From positions 2,232,001 to 2,296,000 of the forward strand of contig NC_089548.1 in assembly GCF_040115645.1 (NCBI RefSeq): 64,000 nt of DNA, in the 5' to 3' direction. The notes under the pieces are model-generated. The model was not told the DNA's origin, did no database searches, and saw only the letters and a list, made by a program, of their open reading frames with translations. The DNA is from Euwallacea fornicatus (lineage: Eukaryota; Arthropoda; Insecta; Coleoptera; Curculionidae). The position numbers and the translations under genes were made by a program. Below are positions 35,701 to 47,266 of the stretch, piece after piece (within the stretch, counting starts at the first letter, position 1; each line of letters opens with the position of its first letter).

Positions 35701-38700
35701 GGGTTATAAATATTAGGAAGGAAGCACAAAGCAGCCTGATTTGCTTTTAAGCTGATGCGGTAAATTATACAGTCTAGCGCCCTCTTGCCGGAGACAAAGG
35801 CCCTTCGTTATATTTATTCGCCCTTTCTCGAAAGAACAACAGAGTCAATTACTCTATCGCCGAGAATGATAACTGAATCATAAATAATTCCACTCTAGAG
35901 TAACAACCAAAAATGTAAATTTACGAGAAGCCAGGTTTCTTATTTTTCATCCGGATGAAGTAAACCGGTTGCCTTACGTGCATGTGTCTGGAAATGATCG
36001 TTTGCTTAGGCAGATTACTTCGCATTTGTAGGAACTATTTGTTTAGGAGGAAAAAAAAAGTATTTTTAATACCCCTCTCTCTGCGTCTTAGGTCTTATGC
36101 ATTTAGGAAAAATAGTCTCAAGGACTCGTATCTGGTAATTTGGGAGGCCGTGGGGTAGTCGTCGTCCCGAAATTATGAGCCGAACTAAAGTGTGGCGGTG
36201 CGGGGACCGCATCTTTTGCTCGATCAAAATATTGTCTATCATCTAATGTCCTGGACACAGGATGCCGATCCGGGTCAGAATTGCTGAACTTCCGTCAGCT
36301 CTTCTGTACACGAACACCACAAATGCCGTTGGACTGTTTTTTTTGCTACGTCTGAAACTAGCGTTGCATCCGGTGTGAAAAAGACAATTATTACGCTAAT
36401 GTCCATGTGAATCACCGCCTGCACAACTCACGCTCTCGCTAGGTGGTGATCTAGGGTTGCACTTCGTATCGTTTAGATCTTGTTTGTTCTTTTTCTTGCG
36501 ATCAGCATGTAATGCGAGCTTCTGAGTAATAAATTGTGGACTGTGTTTAAAATCGTCCAATTTACCAACGCAGGAATGGGGGCATGCATTTTGTATGCGA
36601 AATGGCGTACCATAATGCTCAAGCTGCGAGACGAAAGTATTAAGCGAGATTTCCCTACCGAGTGTCTCCACGTGTCCAAATTTTTATTAACTATGTGTTA
36701 ATATTCACGCAAGACTTTACGAAAGTGACAACTATAATACAATGACTACGTTAACCGTACGAGACCGAGAGAGCAGGACCGCATGCACGTCTATTCCGAT
36801 CACCCGAGATGACTCCTTCAGATTATTTTGGTGGAGTCGCTTAATGCACGATCTATAGAATCACCGTTTCGAATTATGATCATCAGTTAAAATTATTTTT
36901 AATTTTCTTCCCTGTTTTCTTCCCTTTTTGGCTGCGCTCATTGAGAACCGCCTAAGCAATTCTAGATTTTGCTTCTGAACTAAGGAATGAAAGGAGGGAC
37001 TTCAATTAAAAATCGTTGCCATCTCGAGCGTTAAATTCATTTTTGTTCGTTATTTTTAGTTTAATTATATTTGAGTAATCATTAGGTCAAAATTCCTCGG
37101 ATAATTGCTACCTAAGTGTACTTAAATTGGGAATTTTTGATCAGCTCAATTATAAGAAAAGAGGAATATCTGCTCCATCGTTGGGGCATTAGTTATCTCG
37201 GGTTTAAATTTAAATTGCCAATTTCTCATTGAAATTCCTCAAATATGTTAAGCTGAAAGAGTCCTGTTTAAAAAACTAATAAACGTTAAAGTCGCTGATG
37301 GGCTTGTCAAACACAATAACGTTAAATGTAAAACAACAGGGCAATTAGATATTGATGGATAATTCGGACTTTTTGTAGTGTTTTTACCATCTACGCAGAA
37401 ATAACTGCAACAAATACGAAATGAGTGTTAAAATTCTTGCTCACACTCAATTAGTTGCACTTGTTTGGCACAGGTAGGTACAGAACAAATTTGAGGGTGA
37501 ATAGTCACAAAATAAAGAAATAATCATAAAATACAAAAAGGACTAAAAATTGATCGAGATAGTCAAAAAATCAGTGACCTTTCTTCAACCGAACATTACT
37601 TAATTCCCAACTTCACCGTTTTTAATTTTCAAATTTAATCAGGGAAAGGGCGCCGGCACGCATCCGCGCTTGCGCAAAACGATTCTGAAGTAGCTCTGTC
37701 CAAACATCGACAAATCTTGTTTTTTGATCAATTTCAAAAAGTTTTATTTTGCTTCATTTCGTGGTCATTTACCTCTAACCTCGTTCGCTCTCGATTTCAA
37801 CCTGTGTCCATCTGTAACAATTAGATCACTAAGATCCCGCCTTACTGCGGAAATGATTCGTCCAGATATCTATAAGGTTTATCGGTCTTTTAGAGCGAAC
37901 TTTGACATTTGGTTCAATGTCTCATTATATGTTATAACCCCGAAATGAAGAACAATGGGCAATATTTGCATGTATGTTCGCATAGTGTACCTAAAGCGCA
38001 ATTATGAAGATGAAACATGCTGAAACCTTTGCTAATTAAACTTCAGCCAATTTCGTGGGGTTCCCATTCACTCCTCAGTTTGTTGCACGCATAGTTTACA
38101 CTCTCTGTGAACCGTCACATGTCTTAATTAAATCAACGAGATATATCGTAGATTAATTGCCCTCGTCTAATGTATACGAGCCCTTAGAGCCGAACATACT
38201 TATTTACATTGATGCAGCCTTTAGCTGATAAACGCAAATAAAAGTGAATTTTAGGTCTTTAACATGGAAAATCGTCGACGGCAGCGTTAAAATAATCAAG
38301 ACTATTACGGAAAATTAACAGGAAGCAATTGCGCGAGAGAATTTAATCATGTTTAGATGGGAAGCCATTAAATCCTTGTCGATAGGGCTTCACATATGGA
38401 GCTTTGGATTTTCAGAAATTACGTCCTTCACGCCTTCCAATTTCTTTATCCACAAGTGATTTTTATGTAGCGTAGGCACAACTAAACGGGTCATTTAGAA
38501 ACACTACGAAGTTCTCGTTTTCGCTCCGAGCAGCTAAGCATTTCTATTTTCCAATAGCCGAGGAAAGATGTCGGGAAATTGTATCTTTATACAACAAAAA
38601 GAAGATTTCTACCCGAAGAATTGTACGGACATCGACCCGCACAACGAGAAAATACACCGAAACCTGCAAGTAAATAATGACTTTCGAGCGAGCGAGTAAG

Positions 38701-39744
38701 AAAATTGAGAAAAACGCGTCTGTTGTATATGGCGTTGAGGTTTCTGTTAAAAGAGATGTTTATTCAAAAGAGATCAGCGTTTTGCAGGACGGGTCTATGC
38801 AGGCATTATCTTTATGAGAATGAAAAATTATCAGGTCAGCGCTTGAATTCTAGAAATTTAAATTCGTCGGTTGCCGGAGTGGTCAGGAGAGAAAAAGGGA
38901 AAACTCTATATGTGACAAAAAGGACCCTTTTTAGTTCGTTAATCTTTATGTACTCCCCTCTATTTGCACCAATATAACTACAATCGTGGGGTCACACGAA
39001 ATCCCAATTTTGTTTTGTTACTTTTTTAGAAAAAATGTAAATGGGTTGGAAAACGACAGGGTCGGTTAGATTGAGGCAACGTTGCGTGCTTGGAGCTCAT
39101 GAATATGCCCTTTTCGAATTTTTCGAAATTTTACCCGAAACGCCCCGATGATATTGAAAAACCGTTTTATTTTTTTCTCAGCTACCGAGCCAACATTTCC
39201 GCCTCAACTACGTAGCGATGTCACGTGTAAATCCGACGTTGCTACCATCATCAACGTTGTTTTTTCGTTTGAACACCGTCTTGGTTTTTCCATTATTGAA
39301 TTCAGCTTCTTTGATGATTACGATGTAAGTATCACTCGTTAAGGTTCCGCTTTAGAGTACGGAGCAAATGTCAAAAATCCTGTTTTATTTAATGAAGACG
39401 TTTTCTACAGTTCGACTGCATTTCGCTTAAGGCCACATATAGTTGCGAAATTGGTGTAAAACTGTCCACCAAATGCCTTTTCAAATGAAGACAAACGAGA
39501 CATATTAGAAACTAGACATTCGTTGGCCAGCATGCTCACCAAACCTGCCCCTATTATGTTGCTATTAATGAGGATTTTTGATATTTCCACCAAGCTGCCA
39601 GGTTGATGCATCGCTGTAATCAGGAAAAAAATCCGAATTTAAGAATCTCAAGATTCAATACGGCGCTCATAAGGGAGGTTACTGAAAATCGAAATGTAGA
39701 ATTTCAAATAAAAAAATTAAATCACAAATATATATATGTATATA
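35701..39744. other. No recognised gene; weak exon-like piece
   Basis: No supported gene. A 91-codon minus-strand frame at 36396-36671 lies in a GC-richer patch and shows no known domain. A 112-bp exon-like segment lies at 38558-38669. Confidence 0.4.
38558..38669 (+). CDS. Weak candidate exon
   Basis: A stretch bounded by an acceptor-like TTTTCCAATAG and a donor-like GCAA/GTAAAT. It is open in all three plus frames, so the frame cannot be chosen and no product can be proposed. Composition is CpG-richer than its flanks. Confidence 0.12.
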
Positions 39745-40108
39745 CAGGGTTATTGGTGATTAGACATGTTCCTTTGGCGAAGTGGTAAAGCATGGGGTAA
39801 AGAGAAAATTGAATCCATATATTCATATTCCAAAACTCACTAAATTTAAATTAGTTCATTTTTGTTTAAATTGTAAATTGAGGGTTTTAATGATTTCGGA
39901 GTGATTTTTCAACAAATCCTTTTTAGATTTTTGTACTTTCCCTACTCGGTCAGTTGCCTAACATTACGATCTTCCGTATGGAATCTAACGTGTCCGAAGA
40001 CATTTGCATCATGTAAAGATTTTTAGTAAAACTTTCATAAAATAATTCATGAACATCAGCTACCTCAACTTCTGCCCAGTTTTCAAAAAATGTTCGAGGT
40101 CACATGAT

Positions 40109-40717
40109 TGTAGCCTTTTTCTTTTCTATTTGTTTAGGGTTTTATTTCTGAGTTGTTATAATTAGGGGCTTACTTAATAACTTAACTACGAGGATACTCG
40201 CGTTCCTTTATGACACTCCCGACACCTCGCAGCCTCGTCACCTCGGATCAAACAAAGAGAGGGATCCCAGTTTCTCCAATACCTTAAATGCCACTTTCTG
40301 GGGTAATAAACTAGCGGCGTACCCCTACCAGAGATCTATTTCCGATCCGCCATGTGGCAAGCCACATCTGAACATCATAAACCATCCTTTGTCAGAACCG
40401 TTGTCGCCTGTTCTTCGACCCTTTTTCCTGGTTCTAACAAAGAGAGGCTCGACTTTCTTTTACTTCATGCGGCTCTCAACCAAGGAAAATTACTGGGAAA
40501 ATTCCAGTAATACTGCGAACCACATGAACTCAGTGACCATACACATGGGCGTACAATCAGGGTACCTCACTCTTTATTCCCCTAATCTAGCCTAAATTAT
40601 TGCTACTTTACAATTTACATCCTCCTATTTGCAGCTCGATTTGGTCAGATGGCAACAATTATACTTATTAATTTATATATAGAAAATATTACAGCGATCT
40701 GACAAACGGATCCTACA
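40109..40717. mobile_element. Probable solo LTR inserted in the foldback element
   Basis: The segment interrupts the left arm exactly where the right arm is continuous, so it is a later insertion. It starts TGTAG (40109-40113) and ends CTACA (40713-40717), a perfect 5-bp inverted terminus of TG...CA type as in LTRs. The flanking 4 bp are TGAT (40105-40108) and TGAG (40718-40721). The uninterrupted arm has the equivalent of TGAG, so a 4-bp duplication with one later mutation fits. It is 609 bp long and contains no coding frame, with a TATATATAG-like TATA motif near 40672. A 4-bp duplication is usual for gypsy-type elements, but the family cannot be named. Confidence 0.7.
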
Positions 40718-40924
40718 TGAGTATAAATTGTTCTAAAAATTTCCCCATTTCCACAGCTATTTAGTGAGGTGTTACATGTTCAACAAATCTTTTGAAGTTC
40801 TAAAGAAATAGTTGAAATGTTTGAAATGGACAATTTAACTTAATTTCTAATTAGAAAATTAACAAAAAAATGGTGTATGTTCGTAACTAATAATACAAAA
40901 AAACAATACAACAAATACATTGAA

Positions 40925-41137
40925 TCATTGTTCATTCTCAATGTGACTACCTCTGTTCCAAATGCAGCTTCGACATTTTCTTGTAATTACTGTTCTTGTT
41001 ACTCTTGTCGTTAATGTTTTTCTTAGCTCGATAGCTGCGTCAATGATTCTCTACCTTAGAGCATCAATGTTTGCTATAGATCCAAGGAGGTCCCTATACA
41101 CCAACGTTTTCATTGCGCCCCAAAGTTCCATGTGTGT
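40925..41137 (-). pseudogene. Transposase C-terminal fragment in the foldback loop
   Basis: On the minus strand a 71-codon frame reads ELWGAMKTLVYRD, then IDALR-stop-RIIDAAIELRKTL, then RKCRSCIWNRGSHIENEQ and a stop (40925-40927). The order W-G-x-x-K-x-L-V-Y-R-D ... R-I-I-D-A ... R-C-x-x-C-I-x-x-x-G-x-H-I-E is the C-terminal signature of a common insect group of IS630-Tc1-mariner-type transposases. A single TAG interrupts it. Everything N-terminal, including the catalytic residues, is absent: only about 20 bp separate it from the right arm. The element therefore kept just the last part of its gene. Confidence 0.8.
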
Positions 41138-41633
41138 TTTTATTATAAATTATTTATTGCGTAAAATAATTTATGTTAAATCGTTCACTTCAAGCATTTC
41201 GACTATTTTTTGGAACCTCAAAAGATTATTAAATAGCTATTAAATGAGGAAATTTTTAGAATAATTTCTGCTCATATGCCTTGAATTATTTTCAAAAACT
41301 GGGCAGAAGAAATTAAGGTAGCTGAGGTACATAAATTATTTTATGAAGTTTTTGCCGAAAATCTTCACATAATGCTTGTGTTTTCGGACACGTTAGATTC
41401 TATACGGAAGATCGTGATGTTAGGCAACTGACCGAGTAGCAAAAGTAAAAATCTAAAAAGGATTTGTTGAAAAATTACTCTGAAATCATTAAGACCCTCA
41501 ATTTACTGTTAAAAAAAAATAAGTAACTTAAAATTTAGTCAGTTTTGGAGTATGCACATATGGGTTCAATTTACTCCTTACCTCATGCTCTACCACCTCT
41601 CCAACGGAACATGTCGAATTACCAGTAACCCTG

Positions 41634-43139
41634 CATAACCTATCCATGGCATAGGAGAGAAGTCGTACTGTTGAATCATTTTGATTTGTCTCGTTAAATA
41701 GGCGAAAAAAAAAATAGAAACCTTATTGTTGAATCATCTTCGTGGCTCAGTTCAATCCATAAGGAAGATATTTACCAAATGGTGTGCTAAATTTCGTTAA
41801 TCGACTATTTTTATTATCCAATTGCATCATTTCAAATTCATTACTAAAACCCGATGCGGTGAATTATTAAGACCCTGGCAACATCGATACAATTTCATCT
41901 AATGTTGGAATGTGAAAATGGTTCTTCCCCGCTTAATCGTCGAATTGAGTTGTTTTAGGTCAATGTACATTCTAATGCCATCATTAGTTTTTTTCCAAGA
42001 TAACGAGAGCATTTACTCAGTCTGTTGGCCAGTTGGTTCACAGAGAAAATTATGTGTTTTACTCGTAAATTTATTGCCTTTAATTTCGTTCGTATTCTCG
42101 TGTTTAACCCCACAGCAATAGCTGCGGACGTAAATATAATTTTTCGGCTTGTTAAGTAAATAACTACTTTCTTATTTTGGCGACAAAGTAATAGTCTGCC
42201 TATACCGGTGACTAAACTGGTGTTATTCCGTAACTAGTTATGGAACGTGCGCGGGTACTGTCATTTCGTGACTCCGCTAACGAATGATATATCCGTATAT
42301 CGGCGATAGGCTGTAGTTACTCAGCATCTGTCCGCTGTAAATTGGCTTGGGTCAACTTCACCAGACCCGGACATGCTGGCTAAAAGAGACACGAATAATT
42401 CAAGTTAAGAAAATAACAAATTCCCTACAAAGGAAGTTAATATTCCTGAAGTCAATCCCCCGTGTGACCTTATAAAGTTGAAGAAAGGTGCAGCCGTTAA
42501 GTTTAATAAGTTGGGAAGTTTTTAGCATGTTGCGTGTTAGTTTCGGAGCCAGCTACTTGTATTTCTCATTATTTGGGTAGATGATGTTTTAGCAGCCTTT
42601 TCATAATTTAGATCCCAGAAAGGCAACGTCTTCAATCTTCGTTTGACTGCGCTATTGATGAGAAAACCCGGACCAGTTCTCACCTCAGCCCGAGTGATTC
42701 TCACCCCGACCCGACTGATTTGCCTCCTCTCATCCGAAAGCGATTATCTCCCGTTGCAACCCGTCCTACGCAGTTCCATTAGCATGTGCAACGAGTTATA
42801 ATGGCAGGCATTCATATTTCATGTATTCTTGATAAAATTATCATTTCAGAAGCAACAGCGGCGGAAAAAGAACATGGGATAACACCCTTTTTATCGTTAA
42901 ACTCTTCTCCAATATCAGTGCCTCAATATTCGCGACCCGCCATCGCATTGCTGAGCCATTAAAGCGAAAGCCATTTAGGTCGCAAAGGAACGTTGAAAAG
43001 ATAAACCCTAATGTTGCAGAATTATATGAGAAAAAATTGAATATTCCATTAATGATTATGCTAAACAGCCAGTTGGTCTGGACGTGTTTTGTCCCTGCCT
43101 GCAGGGTTAGGTAGGGAAGTATTGCTCTCGCGAATGCCC
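41634..43139. other. No gene seen
   Basis: No supported coding region or repeat. Confidence 0.5.
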
Positions 43140-43145
43140 TCTTGA

Positions 43146-43275
43146 GGTTAATTACATAAGTAGTAATTAAAAATTAGGGGCAATTAGCGCGCTGCGTTTG
43201 AAAGTCAGGAGTAGTTAAAAAGTAGTAATTGAAAATTAGGAGTAATTAAAATTGGTGGTAATTAAAAAGTGGAGT
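43146..43275. repeat. Degenerate AGTAATTAAAA tandem array
   Basis: Repeated units of roughly 17-25 bp built on AGTAATTAAAAATTAGG (for example 43161, 43220 and 43256) with variants. The array holds several TAATTA/TAATTG cores, the sequence favoured by many homeodomain proteins, so regulatory activity is possible but unproven. Confidence 0.65.
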
Positions 43276-43827
43276 AACTAATTTATTTGAGAATCAGCTC
43301 CTTATGTCTACCTTTGGTGTATTTAGGCCCCGAAATCAAAGAGCAACAATCTCTTAAATGCTTTTGGCCCCCCATTAATCTCTGTCACTTGGAAAATATT
43401 ATTTCATATAACCTAGCTATGGGCCTCGGCACGAACGTTGTAATTTTTTAGAACGCCAGTTCGCGACTTCCGAAAGATATCATTATCTGTAATTTATTTC
43501 TTTTTTATTTATCAAATAACGTCATTTAATATTTTACGAAAACCAGAGATATTCCGTGCAAATTTATTATCCGCCACTAGTCCTGCAGGAGTCCTCTTTG
43601 TTTATTATTCATAGGTTCCGTATTTGCATTCATATTAATTTCAGCAGGAGTCGCAGGACATGTTCTAGTTCAAAGAAATTCAATATTAAATTATGAATAA
43701 TTTCCATCATCATACAGTGAAGCAGGTTTGTTTGTTATAGCCAAAAATCGAATTTTTGATATCCATCGGATATTAAAAACACGAGGTAGCGCGTAGGAAC
43801 GTCACCTATTCAAGGAATTAGAATTTT

Positions 43828-44110
43828 AATTGTAATTACGAATTAGCATCACTGTTCTTAAAAATTGATCCGGCTGGCTGTAGCCCTGTGGCCTGCTCGT
43901 GGCTAATTGAACATTTAGTTAGGGTACAGAAACCATACATACTTATGAAACTACAACTTTAATTACACTTACAAATTAATGTCGATGTTTTTAGAAATTG
44001 ACCCCACTGTATGCAGACCTTTGGTCCGCTGAAGGTTCATTTAATATTTAAAATGGCTTTCTGTGTTACTGAACGTAGCTCCATTACGAAACCTTTTAAT
44101 ACCGCTGAGG
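43828..44110. repeat. Diverged tandem duplication, period about 132 bp
   Basis: Copy 1 (about 43828-43933) and copy 2 (about 43960-44065) align through TTAAAAATTGATCCGGCTGG versus TTAGAAATTGACCCCACTGT and the following GTGGCCTGCTCG/TTGGTCCGCTGA. A partial third copy around GCTGAGGGTTCACG (44105) follows. Confidence 0.65.
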
Positions 44111-44569
44111 GTTCACGTGTTCTACTTTAACGTAAAATTAAATATCTAATTATTGTCCCTTATTTGAATATTTTTATGTTCCCCAAGGAATTCCTGGAAG
44201 AGAATCATCTGCAGGACAGAAACGATAGAAATCTCCAGAAATTCGCTTTCGAACAGCATTTTCATTACAGGAGTAAGAGTTACTGCGGATCCCAATTTAT
44301 TTCGTAAGAGTCGGTGAAAAATTGGGGGCACTGAGTCAACATTCCTAATTAACAATTAGACAACTTACGATTTTTTCCAGTCATTGTTCGCATTATTTCT
44401 TAATTTTCAATTAGTAATTAGCAATTGGTAACAATGCGGAAATATACAGGTTCAAGAACTACAGTTATTCGGTAACGATAAAGCTGTAGAAAATCCTTCT
44501 TGAAAAATCGGTGGAACGTTTGAGTAGAAAGAGGCACCTGCTGTGGCAAGTGACGAATGGAGGTTCAGG

Positions 44570-44705
44570 GCTCATTTTCCATTATCTGTTGAACTTGATG
44601 AATGACTTCTGGTGTACGTCTTAGTGCTCTTCCGCTGCCGTGTTTTCCTGCCAAAGATCCAGTTTGTCTAAATAGAGCAACAGTTCTGGGAAAACGCTTG
44701 ATTCT
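44570..44705 (-). pseudogene. Transposase N-terminal (HTH) fragment
   Basis: The minus strand reads FRQTGSLAGKHGSGRALRRT followed by PEVIHQVQQIMENEP. This matches the linker between the two helix-turn-helix units in insect IS630-Tc1-mariner-type transposases (F-x-x-T-G-S-x-x-x-x-x-x-S-G-R-P-R-x-x-R-T-P-E-x-I...). The proline of GRPR is lost. No catalytic part follows. The sequence further upstream on the minus strand (up to about 44790) may hold the first HTH in shifted frames. Confidence 0.65.
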
Positions 44706-44799
44706 AATCAAAAAGAAACACTGTAAACCGGATGCGAAGCTCCTCTAGCGTTGAACTGAATATGCCTACACTCCTCTAGTTTTCTCGCCATAGTGAGCA

Positions 44800-45611
44800 C
44801 ACAGATCCGTTACGAACAAGTTTTATTCCAGAGGAATGGGCATTTTTAGTATAGAAAATAGTTTTTAAAACAAACTCACGGTATTGAAAAAACAATAAAA
44901 ACGCTATAGATATGAGAAATTTATAAAGAGAAAGGTGAATTTGGCGTGCATGCAGAAAATAAATTTGCCTCCAAACCCTCTTTACCACCGTTTTTTGATA
45001 GACCCGTCACTTTGTGGTTATTTAATCAAAATTGACGTAAAACTCGTTTAGAAAAAAAGCAAAAATTGGCAAATTCGGCTCACTTCATACACTTTCAATA
45101 CGTTCGTTTGATGGACGATTCATAACGGGTGATTGTCACAAAGGTTTAGGATAAATGTCCAACATACCGAATCGTGTGTTTGCGACATGTGAACAAAAGA
45201 ATAATGCTTGAAATTGGTGAATGAGGAGACAAATTGCTTTCAATTAAATTATAAAATTTTACCGTGGAAGAGTGGAGGTTGGGTCAGGGGAGTCGATCCC
45301 CCGATATGCCTTGAAGCTCACCTTAATTTTTTAACATATTTGTTTGAAGGGTCTCAACGAAGCATTTATTGACATGATACATTCTATTTTTTGAACGATT
45401 TTTGAGATTGGTTAGTTCAGGTTGGACTGGGATAGACGCATGTAATCTAGATTCATGAATGCAAGGGAAAAAATAGTGATGTATTCTTAGTGAAATTTTC
45501 CGAATTAATGTCAAATTTCTATGAAGGAGGTGACCAACCTAAACTTCTGCCTCTGAGTTATAGTGGTCTCTTTTGAGGTGAACTTACCTGAACTGACATG
45601 TATCGTAAATG
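44800..45611. other. No gene seen
   Basis: No supported coding region or repeat. Confidence 0.5.
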
Positions 45612-46090
45612 AGAACGTCGATTAATAATTTTATGGAAAACATCATCAACAAAGTCACTTTGTGTCGCCAGTTATACTATTTCTCCTGACTCATTTCTTC
45701 ATTTTTCCATTACGGTTTATAATTTCATTCTGTTGTCTCTCTCTTGGTGAACGTAATATAATGAGTTCTTCTCGTCTCTTTTATGACTAGTAGGCTTTCC
45801 ATTGGCGGCCGTTCTGTATGCCAAATGTTAGTCTCATGGCTATCAGTCTATTTAGCCTTTCGAGCATTTTTCTATTGTGTATATGATTGCTTCGATCTCG
45901 ACCGGCAGAACGTACTACACTACTAGATAATTTTCACGTTTCGTCCTGTGCAACTTCAGACTTACGAAGAAAATTCACTCGTTGAATAATAAGGGCGATT
46001 TTGTGGAAAAACCGAACAGGATCATCTCACGTCATCAGCTGTACCATTTCTTGTGCTTTATGTCTTCATTTTCCCAATAGACTTCGTTGA
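45612..46090. repeat. Pair of diverged direct repeats
   Basis: About 45612-45725 and 45970-46090 align in the same orientation. They share TTTTATGGAAAA/TTTTGTGGAAAA, then CGCCAGTTATACTATTTCT/CATCAGCTGTACCATTTCT, and CATTTCTTCATTTTTCCA/TATGTCTTCATTTTCCCA. No function was recognised. Confidence 0.55.
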
Positions 46091-46187
46091 ATCTCCATAA
46101 TCTCGGTTATCGCAGAGACCTGAAAATCTGATGTTTCCTAAAACCTGTTGGATTTTGACTTCATTGGAAATACAAAATATTGCTGCA

Positions 46188-47266
46188 ATCAAAAAACAAG
46201 GCGAGTTTCTTTATAAAGTGAAAAATTTTCATTTATTCCTTCAAATAAATTTCATGGCCTTCAAAGTACTTATGTCTTTCATCGTTTTTTCCAATCCTCG
46301 AAACAGTTAAAAAAGGTTTTTTCCGGGATGGCTTTCAATACTTTCTTTGATTCGGCTTTGATCTCCTCAATCCAGTCGAACCGGAGTCCTCCGGAGCGAT
46401 ATTTTGATCTTGTTGAACGACCAGAAGTCCGGTGGTGCTAAATCAGGCGATTATGGTGGTTGTGGAACGATGTGGGTCGGTTTTTCGGCAAATTATTTTC
46501 AAAAAATTAATGCAGTTAGGGATGATACATTATCGAGATGCAAAAACGAAGAATTGTCTATCAATAATTCTGTATTTAACTCAAACGACTCATAACGCTC
46601 GATTAATGTTGCTTCTTAACGATTTCGTCTGGTGGAGGTAATTCACAATGCACCACACTGCGATAATCGAAGCAAATTGCCAACATAATCTTAATTTTTG
46701 TCTCAGTTCTTTTTTGAACTTGGGTCACCTTTTGCACGAAATTCGCTCGATCGGTTATATACCGGTATGAATACATAGATTCACGTCTCACCTCTCGTAA
46801 TGATAAGTTTCATGACCTTCCTGGTAGTCAGAAATCATTGTTTAACAGAATTTTAACGCGACACTTTTTTTCGAAAAAATCGTGTTTTTGGAACCAACCC
46901 GCCATCGAACCAAATGAAGTGCCCGAAGCATCAGTAAGGTCTCAAATTGTCAATCGACGAATTTGGAGTATCAAATTTTTGACTTCCTTGACGTGTCGTT
47001 TATCGATAGATGTTGATGGTTGTCCGGAACGCTGTTCGGCTTGAACCCTCTTTTGGTCTTCTTGAAGGTCTTGGTACCGGTGTGTTTTCCGCGATAGCCG
47101 TTTGACCAAAGGCCTTCTGCAACACCCTCAACGTCTCTGCGGCAGAAAAATCGTTCGGCAAGGGAAATTTTATGCAAATTTTTCGCTCGAAAATTAGCAA
47201 TAGTAAAAGTTCATGATTTTATTGTACCCGAGAAGTTTAAGTGAAAAATTCACTTTATTTTTTGAT
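46188..47266 (-). mobile_element. mariner-type transposon relic
   Basis: An element of about 1.08 kb. Inverted ends ATCAAAAAACAAGGCGAGTT (46188) and ATCAAAAAATAAAGTGAATT (reverse complement from 47266) bracket a mariner transposase pseudogene on the minus strand. The match continues weakly outward (TTGCT blocks), so the true tips and TA duplication are not fixed. The length is a little short for a mariner (usually about 1.3 kb), indicating internal deletions. Confidence 0.78.
46290..47190 (-). pseudogene. mariner (DD34D) transposase pseudogene
   Basis: Reading the minus strand from about 47190, AAETLRVLQKAFGQTAI matches the N-terminal helix-turn-helix start of mariner transposases (A-x-T-x-x-x-L-x-x-A-Y-G). 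The region expected to hold the first aspartate (ITGDETWVY) reads ITRGET-stop-IYVF, so that catalytic residue is lost. Next comes IKIMLAICFDYRSVVHCELP, the K-x-M-L-x-x-F-F-D-x-R-G-x-V-H motif. The second aspartate is in SFLHLDN (46529-46543). The third is in SPDLAPPDFW (ending near 46421), with 34 residues between them: the DD34D spacing that defines mariner. Several stops and frameshifts interrupt it. The C-terminal tail (GLEKTMKD region) is readable to about 46290. Confidence 0.85.

Larger units (their letters stand above)
39745..41633. mobile_element. Foldback DNA element with 0.5-kb arms, nested LTR
   Basis: The ends are CAGGGTTATTGGTGATTAGA (39745) and the inverted CAGGGTTACTGGTAATTCGA (from 41633), flanked by TATA and CATA. 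The arms are imperfect reverse complements. The right arm runs without a break from about 41160 to 41633. The left arm is split into 39745-40108 and 40718 to about 40858 by an insertion. Shared blocks include TCGGTCAGTTGCCTAACAT, TTCTGCCCAGTTTT, TCTAAAAATTTCC and AATCTTTTGA. Without the insertion the element is about 1.28 kb. The loop (about 40860-41160) holds only the tail of a transposase, so the copy is non-autonomous. Confidence 0.88.

Noticed and set aside
36396..36671. 91-codon minus-strand frame in a GC-richer patch
   Set aside because: No family motif, no clear splice sites and an overlapping frame in another phase; not enough to call a gene.
38869..38890. GTTGCCGGAGTGGTCAGGAG, resembling the start of a tRNA-Leu/Ser
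   Set aside because: No acceptor-stem partner, anticodon loop or T-arm follows at the right distance.
40962..41243. 93-codon plus-strand frame inside the foldback element
   Set aside because: It lies antisense to the recognisable transposase tail (40925-41137, minus) and extends into the right arm; a shadow frame.
46404..47044. Plus-strand frames within the mariner relic, including a Gly-rich piece
   Set aside because: They are antisense to the mariner C-terminal motif region (SPDLAPPDFW) and the rest of the transposase.
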